Below, piece by piece: positions 1-5,427 of a stretch of DNA of 10,263 bases (position 1 is its first letter; each line of letters begins with the position of its first letter). This DNA is from an uncultured Mucispirillum sp. (GTDB taxonomy: Bacteria; Chrysiogenota; Deferribacteres; Deferribacterales; Mucispirillaceae). A program made the translations under genes and the position numbers. Below the pieces are notes generated by a model. It had not been told where the DNA came from. It searched no databases and saw only the letters and a list, made by a program, of their open reading frames with translations. Location of the stretch: NCBI GenBank assembly GCA_947177675.1, contig CAMWVK010000029.1, forward strand, positions 1 through 10,263, written 5' to 3'.

Positions 1-738
1 CTCAAAGAATTACATGCAAGGTTTGAAAAAGAATTTAAAAATATACAAGCAGATAAAAAAGAAGAAAAATATGAAAAAATATGTGAAGAATTTTTTAATC
101 CACATAATAGTAAAAGGCTAAGAAAAACAAAACGCATATACTCTTTAGATGTGGAAGGACAGGCAAATTATATAATTAGAAGAAGTAAAAATACATACCA
201 AGCATTACGCAGTAAAGATATCGCAACCCCTACTTATATTGTAGGTGATAATATAGTAAATATAGAGTATTATTCTAAAAATGCTATTCCATTTAAAATA
301 GAAAAACTTTTAAATATTTTAAAATATAAAGATACAAAAAAAATACATATATATGAAAAAGAAATAAAAAATATAGGCACCATCAATGCTGAAGTAGAAA
401 AATATATAAAATATTTAAAATATACATTTTCAGAAAGCGGCAGAGTTCGTATTAAAGTAATATTAAATAAGTCTGCTTTTCAAGATATTGATTTCAATAA
501 AATGGTTGAAAATACAGCATATAATATTAAAGATAATGTAGTGGAAACATTAGTAGATAGCTATATAAATAATATAGAGAGTCCAGTATTTCAGTTTATA
601 GGCAAACCAAGAGCTGATGGAAAATGTATAAAAGTTGCTAAACAATCTGCTGATTATATTATTTTATCATATCCAAAACAGATTGATAACGATTTTAAAA
701 GTCTTATTAAAAAAATCTATGAAACATATAGTAATTAA
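1..738 (+). CDS. cas9: C-terminal part of Cas9 (type II-B CRISPR effector), 5' truncated by window
   Basis: The frame is open from the first base to the TAA at 736-738, giving the last 245 residues of a protein whose start lies outside the window. Cas9 is the RNA-guided endonuclease that cuts DNA matching the crRNA spacer. The visible part contains neither the HNH nor the RuvC motifs. It has a charged helical stretch (about residues 1-40), then RKTKRIYSLDVEG followed by an IIRRSKNTYQAL segment. This resembles the start of the PAM-interacting C-terminal domain in many Cas9 proteins, where an R-x-YSL strand precedes a basic 'RRK..YQ' strand. The assignment rests mainly on context: cas1, cas2 and cas4 follow in the order typical of subtype II-B, and a tracrRNA and a 37-nt GTTTC-type repeat array lie beyond them. 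Its end overlaps the cas1 start by 20 nt, so the genes are probably cotranscribed and translationally coupled. A type V effector is the alternative but fits the gene order less well. Confidence 0.75.
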   Translation, partial: LKELHARFEKEFKNIQADKKEEKYEKICEEFFNPHNSKRLRKTKRIYSLDVEGQANYIIRRSKNTYQALRSKDIATPTYIVGDNIVNIEYYSKNAIPFKIEKLLNILKYKDTKKIHIYEKEIKNIGTINAEVEKYIKYLKYTFSESGRVRIKVILNKSAFQDIDFNKMVENTAYNIKDNVVETLVDSYINNIESPVFQFIGKPRADGKCIKVAKQSADYIILSYPKQIDNDFKSLIKKIYETYSN

Positions 739-1678
739 TAATTACGGTTACTTTTTAGGTTTAAAAAGTAACCGTATGATAGTAAAAAAAGGCGATGAAA
801 TTATTAATGAATATCCTTTGAGCAGGCTTAAAACAATACATATTTCATCATCTGGTGTTAGTCTTTCCAGCGATTTAATCTTTGCTTTAAGTGTGCGTGG
901 AATAAAAATATTTTTTAATACATATAATAATCATTCTGCACTGCATTCGTTATATGAGCATAAAAGTGTTATTGTAAAAAAATCTCAATATGAAAGTGAA
1001 AGCAATGGTAAGGGTATTGAACTTGCAAGACAGATAATTTTAGGTAAAATAAAAAACCAGCGTTCCACAATGCTTTATGCTTCAAGAAAATTTATTAAAG
1101 AAAGTTATATAGATATTGTTTATAAACTTGATGAATTAATAGATATATTGAAAAATAAATCGGAAGTAAATAACAGCTATATTTTAGGTATAGAGGGTAA
1201 GGCTGCAGATATATATTTTAATGGCTTAAAAAAATTGCATTTATTTCCAGAAACTTTTTTCATAAGAACAAAAAGATATTCTACAGAGATTACAAATATA
1301 TCTTTAAATTATGGTTATGCAATATTAGAAAATTTTATTTATAAATCACTTATTAATGCAGGGCTTGACCCATATTTTGGAGTGCTGCATTCTTTAAGAA
1401 GTGGTAAACCATCACTGCTGCTTGATGTTATGGAAGAATATAGAAGTTTTATAGTAGATAGAAATATAAAAAAAATGAAGAGCAGGCTTGAATCTGTAAA
1501 AAAATTTGAAACTATTAAAAAGGAAGTGGCAAACGAAGTAATAAAAAGTATAAGTAAAATTGTAAAATATAATAACCGCAGTTTATCAGTAGAAAGTATC
1601 ATTCAAAGACAGATATATAAAATCAGTGCATATTTATGTGGCAATAAAAAATATAAATCATATATTTTCAGGTGGTAA
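719..1678 (+). CDS. cas1: CRISPR-associated endonuclease/integrase Cas1
   Basis: Cas1 is the integrase of the Cas1-Cas2 complex, which inserts new spacers at the leader-proximal repeat. The 319-residue protein has the usual family length. It begins MKHIVINNYGYFLG, the beta-rich N-terminal domain. The alpha-helical catalytic domain shows the expected metal ligands: E159 in GIEGKAADIYFNG, H224 in YFGVLHS, and D236/E239 in LLLDVMEEYR. A longer reading from an upstream ATG at 635 would run deep inside the effector gene and add 28 residues with no Cas1 likeness, so I place the start at 719. No Shine-Dalgarno sequence is visible before 719, which suggests coupling to translation of the overlapping effector gene (stop at 736-738). 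The last codons hold the ribosome binding site of cas2. Confidence 0.93.
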   Translation: MKHIVINNYGYFLGLKSNRMIVKKGDEIINEYPLSRLKTIHISSSGVSLSSDLIFALSVRGIKIFFNTYNNHSALHSLYEHKSVIVKKSQYESESNGKGIELARQIILGKIKNQRSTMLYASRKFIKESYIDIVYKLDELIDILKNKSEVNNSYILGIEGKAADIYFNGLKKLHLFPETFFIRTKRYSTEITNISLNYGYAILENFIYKSLINAGLDPYFGVLHSLRSGKPSLLLDVMEEYRSFIVDRNIKKMKSRLESVKKFETIKKEVANEVIKSISKIVKYNNRSLSVESIIQRQIYKISAYLCGNKKYKSYIFRW

Positions 1679-1679
1679 T

Positions 1680-1970
1680 ATGAATTATACACAGGTTATT
1701 ATAGCTTATGATATAGCAGATAATAAAAAACGAAGTAAATTTTATGAAGCACTAAAAGATTTTGGACTTTTATCCATCCAAAAGTCAGTATTCTGGGGCT
1801 ATCTGCTTCCAAGTGAACGGAAAAGCATATTATCTATTTATAAGGAGTTTTGCAATATAGAATGTGATAAGATAATAATGGTAAATGCTGCATTAGAGCA
1901 GAATATAAATGACTGCTTTGGTTATACTAAAGATTTTTTTAGAAAACCTGATGATTATGATATAATATGA
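1680..1970 (+). CDS. cas2: CRISPR-associated protein Cas2
   Basis: This 96-residue protein is the small ferredoxin-fold subunit that bridges two Cas1 dimers during spacer acquisition. The N-terminal beta strand VIIAYDIADNKKRSKF carries the conserved Asp at D11, followed by the helix KFYEALKDFG and the strand SVFWGYL. Length and motif order are typical. The start is fixed by AGGTGG (1670-1675), just upstream of the ATG at 1680 and inside the end of cas1. The ATG lies one base after the cas1 stop. A longer reading from 1626 would be inside cas1 and lacks support. The 3' end overlaps cas4 by ATGA. Confidence 0.93.
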   Translation: MNYTQVIIAYDIADNKKRSKFYEALKDFGLLSIQKSVFWGYLLPSERKSILSIYKEFCNIECDKIIMVNAALEQNINDCFGYTKDFFRKPDDYDII

Positions 1971-2539
1971 TACAGGTTAATTTAATCAGGCAGTTTATTT
2001 TCTGCCCACGAATAGTTTATTTTAATTTATTAAGCAATATAAAGCCAGTATTTCCATTACATGTGGAGCAGGGCAGTATATATCATAATAAGCAGGATAA
2101 ATTATTTTCTATAAGAGATTTTACTAAATTAAGTATTACTTATAATGAAAAATTAAGCAGTATATATGTAGAAGATGAAAAATTAAATTTATGTGGTATA
2201 GTTGACACATGTTTTATATGTGATGATGAAGTTGTTGTTGTAGAATATAAAAATACAAATAAAAGTCATATCTCATATTCTCATAAAATGCAGTTAACAG
2301 CATACAGCCTTTTACTATCTAATAAATATAATAAAACCTGCAGGCGTGGAATAATCATATATAGCAATAATCTAAAGTATTATGAATTATTAATTGAAGA
2401 AAAAGACATAGAAAACCTGCATAAAATCCTATGTAAAATTAATGATATGGTGGACCGTGCAGTTTTTCCAGATTCTTCTGCTGGAGATAAAAAATGTTTG
2501 CAGTGTGAATATCTAAATTACTGTGATGATAGATTTTAG
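1967..2539 (+). CDS. cas4: CRISPR-associated exonuclease Cas4
   Basis: Cas4 is a RecB-type nuclease with a 4Fe-4S cluster that trims prespacers and selects them by PAM for Cas1-Cas2. The 190-residue protein shows the whole signature: Cys13 in FIFCPR, His40, Asp80 in CGIVDT, the E93-Y-K95 nuclease motif after a valine-rich strand, the QLTAY motif (Q109...Y113), and a C-terminal cluster C177, C180 and C186. The four cysteines would hold the iron-sulfur cluster. The start overlaps the cas2 stop (ATGA, 1967-1970), which is classic translational coupling. Cas4 is found in subtype II-B but not in II-A or II-C, so it is the main subtype marker here. A terminator follows within 6 bases of the stop. 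Confidence 0.93.
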   Translation: MIQVNLIRQFIFCPRIVYFNLLSNIKPVFPLHVEQGSIYHNKQDKLFSIRDFTKLSITYNEKLSSIYVEDEKLNLCGIVDTCFICDDEVVVVEYKNTNKSHISYSHKMQLTAYSLLLSNKYNKTCRRGIIIYSNNLKYYELLIEEKDIENLHKILCKINDMVDRAVFPDSSAGDKKCLQCEYLNYCDDRF

Positions 2540-2544
2540 AAAAT

Positions 2545-2577
2545 AAAAAAGGAAGAGTCATGACTTCTTCCTTTTTT
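2545..2577. terminator. Bidirectional intrinsic terminator between cas operon and tracrRNA
   Basis: A stem pairs AAAAAAGGAAGA (2545-2556) with TCTTCCTTTTTT (2566-2577), with the self-complementary GTCATGAC at its tip. Read on either strand, the hairpin is followed by a run of T. It therefore can end the cas operon on the + strand and the tracrRNA on the - strand. Confidence 0.85.
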
Positions 2578-2684
2578 AAAGCATAAGCTGCTTAAAATTT
2601 TAACCATGCACAATGCAGAAAGGTTAATCAATTTTGCCTTTTGGTGATTTCAACCAGAGGCTGGCTTATAATATGATTTGTTAT
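2545..2684 (-). ncRNA. tracrRNA: tracrRNA (trans-activating CRISPR RNA)
   Basis: tracrRNA pairs with the repeat part of the crRNA and anchors it in Cas9. Read on the - strand from 2684 down to 2646, the sequence is a 39-nt anti-repeat. Its first 14 bases (ATAACAAATCATAT) equal the start of the + strand repeat, and the first 20 nt can pair with the crRNA with only one G-U wobble. Further on come two A-C mismatches, a second wobble, a small self-complementary bulge (CCAG/CTGG, 2654-2664) and a re-paired TTGAAA block. The tail holds a hairpin at 2600-2627 (TTAACC/GGTTAA plus TGCA/TGCA), a smaller one around 2578-2595 (AAGCA/TGCTT), and the terminator hairpin. The length of about 140 nt assumes termination at the last hairpin. 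Its location between cas4 and the array matches my recollection of the Francisella II-B locus. No RNA data are available, so the ends are inferred. Confidence 0.88.
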
Positions 2685-2689
2685 AACCT

Positions 2690-2718
2690 CTTATATCATA
2701 TTTTCCACTGAGAAGCAA
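2690..2718 (-). promoter_or_regulatory. tracrRNA promoter
   Basis: On the - strand there is TTGCTT (2718-2713), a 17-bp spacer, and TATAAG (2695-2690) preceded by TGA, giving an extended -10. Initiation about 7 nt downstream would fall at 2683-2684, the first base of the anti-repeat. That agreement supports both calls. Confidence 0.7.
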
Positions 2719-2799
2719 GTTTTTTAAATAATTTTCTTATGCGAAAAAATTAACTTTTCTGCTCTCTTAAACCATTTATGATAAAAGGTTTATTTTGTA
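2719..2799. promoter_or_regulatory. CRISPR leader-like AT-rich segment
   Basis: This 81-bp non-coding stretch lies between the tracrRNA promoter and the first intact repeat. Intact repeats lie at this end and the degenerate repeat lies at the far end, so this is the likely side of spacer integration and hence the leader. It includes the 23-bp palindrome at 2769-2791 and a weaker hairpin at 2729-2752 (TAATTTTC/GAAAAAATTA). Neither has a T-run that would make it a terminator for the - strand array transcript. Confidence 0.45.
2769..2791. repeat. 23-bp palindrome next to the CRISPR array
   Basis: The sequence is AAACC-A-TTTAT-G-ATAAA-A-GGTTT. The two 11-bp arms are fully symmetric except for one A-A mismatch, around a central G. 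It ends 8 bp before repeat 1. A symmetric dyad of this size suits a dimeric DNA-binding protein or an integration-complex site. The function is inferred from position only. Confidence 0.5.
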
Positions 2800-3488
2800 A
2801 TAACAAATCATATCATAAGTCAACTTAGTTTGAAACACTCGCAAATCATGATCCTTAGAGTGCTCAAGATTAATAACAAATCATATCATAAGTCAACTTA
2901 GTTTGAAACATCCCAAGTTCTTTCATAATTAGCACGCTGCAACATAACAAATCATATCATAAGTCAACTTAGTTTGAAACAGCCGTTTAGCAAGAGTATC
3001 ACCAGTAGATATAGTAAAATAACAAATCATATCATAAGTCAACTTAGTTTGAAACACACAATACAAATCAAATTGATTAAGTGTATCCTCAATAACAAAT
3101 CATATCATAAGTCAACTTAGTTTGAAACTGACTGCATGGATGCTGCACAGAGTGACTGGTGATAACAAATCATATCATAAGTCAACTTAGTTTGAAACGC
3201 TGCAAACGATTCTGAATCCATAGCTATTTCAGAATAACAAATCATATCATAAGTCAACTTAGTTTGAAACGAAGCCCAAGCATTACGATCAGTACCTAAA
3301 TAACGTATAACAAATCATATCATAAGTCAACTTAGTTTGAAACAACTTCTCGCGAAAATAACGCGGCAGTGGAAAATAAATAACAAATCATATCATAAGT
3401 CAACTTAGTTTGAAACGCTTTCTCATAATCAGCTTTAGCATATTGCATTTTATAACAAATCATACCATAAGTCAATTTAATTTAAAAC
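2800..3488 (-). CRISPR. CRISPR array, 10 repeats and 9 spacers, type II-B repeat
   Basis: Repeats are 37 nt and start at 2800, 2873, 2944, 3019, 3092, 3162, 3234, 3307, 3380 and 3452. The first nine are identical. On the + strand they run from ATAACAAATCATATC to TTAGTTTGAAAC. The last (3452-3488) has four substitutions. Spacers are 36, 34, 38, 36, 33, 35, 36, 36 and 35 nt and all differ. I assign transcription to the - strand because the tracrRNA anti-repeat can pair only with that RNA. Repeats starting GTTTC and ending GTTA are also how I remember the 37-nt Francisella II-B repeat. I recognised no spacer target in this window. Several spacers look like protein-coding fragments, and spacers 5 and 8 are visibly richer in G+C than the locus. 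Confidence 0.97.
3452..3488 (-). promoter_or_regulatory. Degenerate repeat with embedded promoter at 5' end of the pre-crRNA
   Basis: Compared with the consensus, this copy differs at four positions (repeat positions 5, 9, 13 and 24 on the - strand). It keeps the extended -10 TGG-TATGAT (3467-3459), with a poor -35 TTTTAA (3487-3482) at 17 bp. The intact repeats have TGA-TATGAT at the same place. Initiation would fall at the repeat-spacer junction. Embedded promoters of this kind are known from Neisseria type II-C arrays. That they act here is inference. Confidence 0.5.
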
Positions 3489-3543
3489 TAATATTACTAT
3501 TTATAATTATAGAATAATGGTATAAGTATATTTTTACAGATTA
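3489..3543. other. Short gap between the array and the secreted-protein gene
   Basis: This is AT-rich DNA without a coding frame. On the - strand a TATAAT (3511-3506) could serve as a -10 for the array, but I see no -35 at the right distance. An 8-bp inverted repeat (AGAATAAT near 3511 and ATTATTCT at 3543-3550) encloses a 24-nt loop with no T-run on the relevant side, so I do not call it a terminator. Confidence 0.4.
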
Positions 3544-5196
3544 TTATTCTATTCCCACAAGCTTGAAGCATTTTTTACTATTGTATGATTTATCTCTTAA
3601 GTTTTTAAGATAGTCAAGTGTAATATCCTGAACTGGTTTTTTATTTTCAACATTGTAAGCATAATATGTGCATGCTGTTTTTTTATCCTCTATACCTGTA
3701 ATATTTTTATATGAATAAATGTAAAATTTATCATTATCCAATATGTAGGTGTAAAAATTATTTCCATAAGCACTTCTTTCATCTCTATACATAAAATCGC
3801 ATATAAGCATATTATTTTGTGAGCTGCACTGCTGCAGTGTTCCGCCGTTATCAATATATGAATAATCTTTTAATACTGCATACTGTCCCATATCTTCCCA
3901 AAATGTAATGACAATATCTTTCCATCTACTGTTAACTCCATCATAGCCGTAAGCATAATTATGGTATGATATAAATATATAAAATGTTTTATTATTAATT
4001 ACAAATCTGCCTGCATTTTCAATATCAGCATACTTATCTGACTTTTTAATAAATGATAATATGTTTTTTTCAAGGTTATCTTTGCTTACTTTTTGATTTA
4101 AATAAAGTTTAATGCTGTATGGTTTTATATACTTATCCATATTATCTACAAATAAGGAAATGCCGTCATAGTAAGAATCTGTAAGCTCTAAAAGTGAAGC
4201 ATTCTTAAATCTTGCCTGAATATATAATGGTTTTGTATATTCAGACTGGTTATTTACAGGGTCATTTTCAAGAGTAACATATAGGACATCATTTTTTACA
4301 TAAGCAGCTTTTGGATATAATAATAAAGCAGTTCTTGTGTCTGCATTTGTATAAAATGTTTCCACAAAATTATAATCTGAAGAAAAATTATAATAGTGGT
4401 ATCCAGTATATCCGCCAAAGAAAAGGCTGTAATATGTCGTAAAAAGCGGGCTGCCTGCCTTATCAAAATCTATGCTGAACCACATACCTTTCAATGAGTT
4501 TCCATTTTTATCTTTAATTTCAGCAAGATTTACTTTTTTATTTAAACTGTATCTTTCATATACTGCTTTTGTAAGCTCATCTGCTGCTTTTTTATATGCT
4601 TTATAATAATCATACTTAGTAATTTTTGTTTTAAAGTCATTCTGCATATATTCTCTATATTTATTTATATACATATTGGTATATTCAAGTATAATTTTTT
4701 GAACTTCAGGCATATAATTAATGTTAAATAAAATATAGCTTATTAAAATGCGGCTTCTTAAAGTTACATAAAAGTAGCTTTCATCAAAGGAAGCAAAGTT
4801 TGAAATATCACCTTTATATTCATTTATGCTAAGCATAGATAAATCTAAAAAAAGTTTATAAAGTGGGATGTCTACACCATTTATTTTATTATTTTTTATG
4901 CTGTCCTGCAGTTCTGCCTGTAAATGATTATATCGGAATATAATATTATTCTTTTGATTTTGGGTAATATTTGGATATTTTTTATTAAGCAGTAAAGCAT
5001 CCTGCAGCTGTTTTCTGATTTTTGCTTTAATGTCAGTATAATTTGCATTAGCGGAAGTATTTGTCCATTTTAAATCAGCAGGGGGCAGCATAAAACCTAT
5101 ATGCATTACTTCATAAATACTGCTGTCAAGAGCAGTATTCTCTGCAAATACATTAAAAGGACATAAAAAAATAAATAGCAATAAAAATCTGTTCAT
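3544..5196 (-). CDS. Secreted protein of unknown function, Tyr/Asn-rich
   Basis: I do not recognise the family of this 550-residue protein. It has a clear Sec signal peptide: MNR, a hydrophobic core (LLLFIFLCPFNVF), and a signal peptidase I site at VFA-EN (after residue 18). The Cys in the core is preceded by IFL, not a good lipobox, so a soluble periplasmic or exported product is more likely than a lipoprotein. The N-terminal half (to about 220) is charged and probably helical. The rest is rich in Tyr, Asn and aromatic beta-like strands. The only four cysteines of the mature protein are near the C-terminus (about 457, 466, 509, 543) and could form two disulfides. The start is supported by GGAG 8 nt upstream of the ATG. 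It is divergent from the flagellin gene, and its transcript would run on toward the CRISPR array. No mobile-element features are seen. Confidence 0.85.
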   Translation of the reverse strand: MNRFLLLFIFLCPFNVFAENTALDSSIYEVMHIGFMLPPADLKWTNTSANANYTDIKAKIRKQLQDALLLNKKYPNITQNQKNNIIFRYNHLQAELQDSIKNNKINGVDIPLYKLFLDLSMLSINEYKGDISNFASFDESYFYVTLRSRILISYILFNINYMPEVQKIILEYTNMYINKYREYMQNDFKTKITKYDYYKAYKKAADELTKAVYERYSLNKKVNLAEIKDKNGNSLKGMWFSIDFDKAGSPLFTTYYSLFFGGYTGYHYYNFSSDYNFVETFYTNADTRTALLLYPKAAYVKNDVLYVTLENDPVNNQSEYTKPLYIQARFKNASLLELTDSYYDGISLFVDNMDKYIKPYSIKLYLNQKVSKDNLEKNILSFIKKSDKYADIENAGRFVINNKTFYIFISYHNYAYGYDGVNSRWKDIVITFWEDMGQYAVLKDYSYIDNGGTLQQCSSQNNMLICDFMYRDERSAYGNNFYTYILDNDKFYIYSYKNITGIEDKKTACTYYAYNVENKKPVQDITLDYLKNLRDKSYNSKKCFKLVGIE

Positions 5197-5224
5197 ACAA
5201 ACTCCGCCAGCCTTTATTTACAAA

Positions 5225-5253
5225 AGTATAAAATTTTTTTTAATATAAGTAAA
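5225..5253 (-). promoter_or_regulatory. Candidate housekeeping promoter of the secreted-protein gene
   Basis: The - strand shows TTTACT (5253-5248), a 17-bp spacer and TATACT (5230-5225), matching the sigma-70 consensus at 4 of 6 and 5 of 6 positions. Initiation would fall near 5218, leaving a leader of about 20 nt that contains the GGAG ribosome binding site. Confidence 0.5.
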
Positions 5254-5261
5254 ATATTTTC

Positions 5262-5288
5262 TAAAGTTTTATTTTAACATTCCGATAA
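5262..5288 (+). promoter_or_regulatory. Sigma-28 (FliA) promoter of the flagellin gene
   Basis: TAAAGTTT (5262-5269), 11 bases and TCCGATAA (5281-5288) match the FliA consensus TAAAGTTT-N11-GCCGATAA at 15 of 16 positions with exact spacing. Initiation around 5295 would give a leader of about 125 nt before the flagellin start. This is the normal class for late flagellar genes. Confidence 0.85.
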
Positions 5289-5298
5289 AGAATAAAAC

Positions 5299-5310
5299 GG
5301 CAGGGATGCC
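5299..5310 (+). promoter_or_regulatory. Candidate CsrA-binding hairpin in flagellin 5' leader
   Basis: GGCA-GGGA-TGCC forms a 4-bp stem with a GGGA loop, almost at the predicted 5' end of the mRNA. CAGGGATG matches the core CARGGAUG of the published CsrA SELEX consensus, and GGA in a hairpin loop is the preferred presentation. No csrA or fliW gene is in the window, so binding is inferred. Confidence 0.5.
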
Positions 5311-5344
5311 AGAGAATAAAAGATTAGAAAAACTAAAATTTTAT

Positions 5345-5371
5345 TAAAGTAATTTTTAAGTTTTTACGATA
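5345..5371 (+). promoter_or_regulatory. Second, weaker sigma-28-like element
   Basis: TAAAG starts at 5345 and a CGATA core sits at 5367-5371, with spacing close to the sigma-28 arrangement. The match is clearly poorer than the upstream promoter. It would give a short leader lacking the hairpin at 5299-5310. It could be a second start or chance in AT-rich DNA. Confidence 0.3.
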
Positions 5372-5410
5372 CATATACCATACAAGGTTGAGACTCTATT
5401 GAATAAGTCA

Positions 5411-5427
5411 GGGAGGACAGGATGTCA
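5411..5427 (+). promoter_or_regulatory. Flagellin ribosome binding site with overlapping CsrA-like motif
   Basis: GGGAGG (5411-5416) sits 5 nt before the ATG at 5422 and fixes this start. A start at codon 5 would be too far away. The bases from the site into the start, ACAGGATGT, resemble the CsrA consensus with one base missing. A bound CsrA here would cover the ribosome site. Confidence 0.5.

Noticed and set aside
151..738. Separate gene starting at a GTG (151)
   Set aside because: The frame is open from base 1 through 151 with consistent charged, effector-like sequence, so this is the tail of a longer gene.
1339..1602. 87-codon open frame on the minus strand inside cas1
   Set aside because: It lies wholly within a well-supported cas1, has a hydrophobic low-complexity translation typical of the antisense of AT-rich DNA, and has no ribosome site.
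1..2539. Type V (Cas12) locus
   Set aside because: Cas12a loci usually run effector-cas4-cas1-cas2 with short repeats and no tracrRNA. Here cas4 is last, the repeat is 37 nt and a tracrRNA is present.
2700..2800. A scaRNA like that of Francisella next to tracrRNA
   Set aside because: I looked for a second crRNA-like repeat fragment on the minus strand and found only the short match overlapping the tracrRNA promoter, which is better explained as a promoter.
2800..3488. Array transcribed on the + strand from a leader at 2700-2799
   Set aside because: The degenerate repeat position alone would suggest this, but the only tracrRNA-like anti-repeat pairs with minus-strand repeat RNA, and the minus-strand repeat begins GTTTC like type II crRNA scaffolds.
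2800..3488. Self-targeting spacers against genes in this window
   Set aside because: By eye, no spacer matched any stretch of the window outside the array.
3544..5196. Lipoprotein assignment based on Cys12 in the signal peptide
   Set aside because: The residues before the Cys (IFL) do not fit a lipobox, while VFA-EN is a good signal peptidase I site after it.
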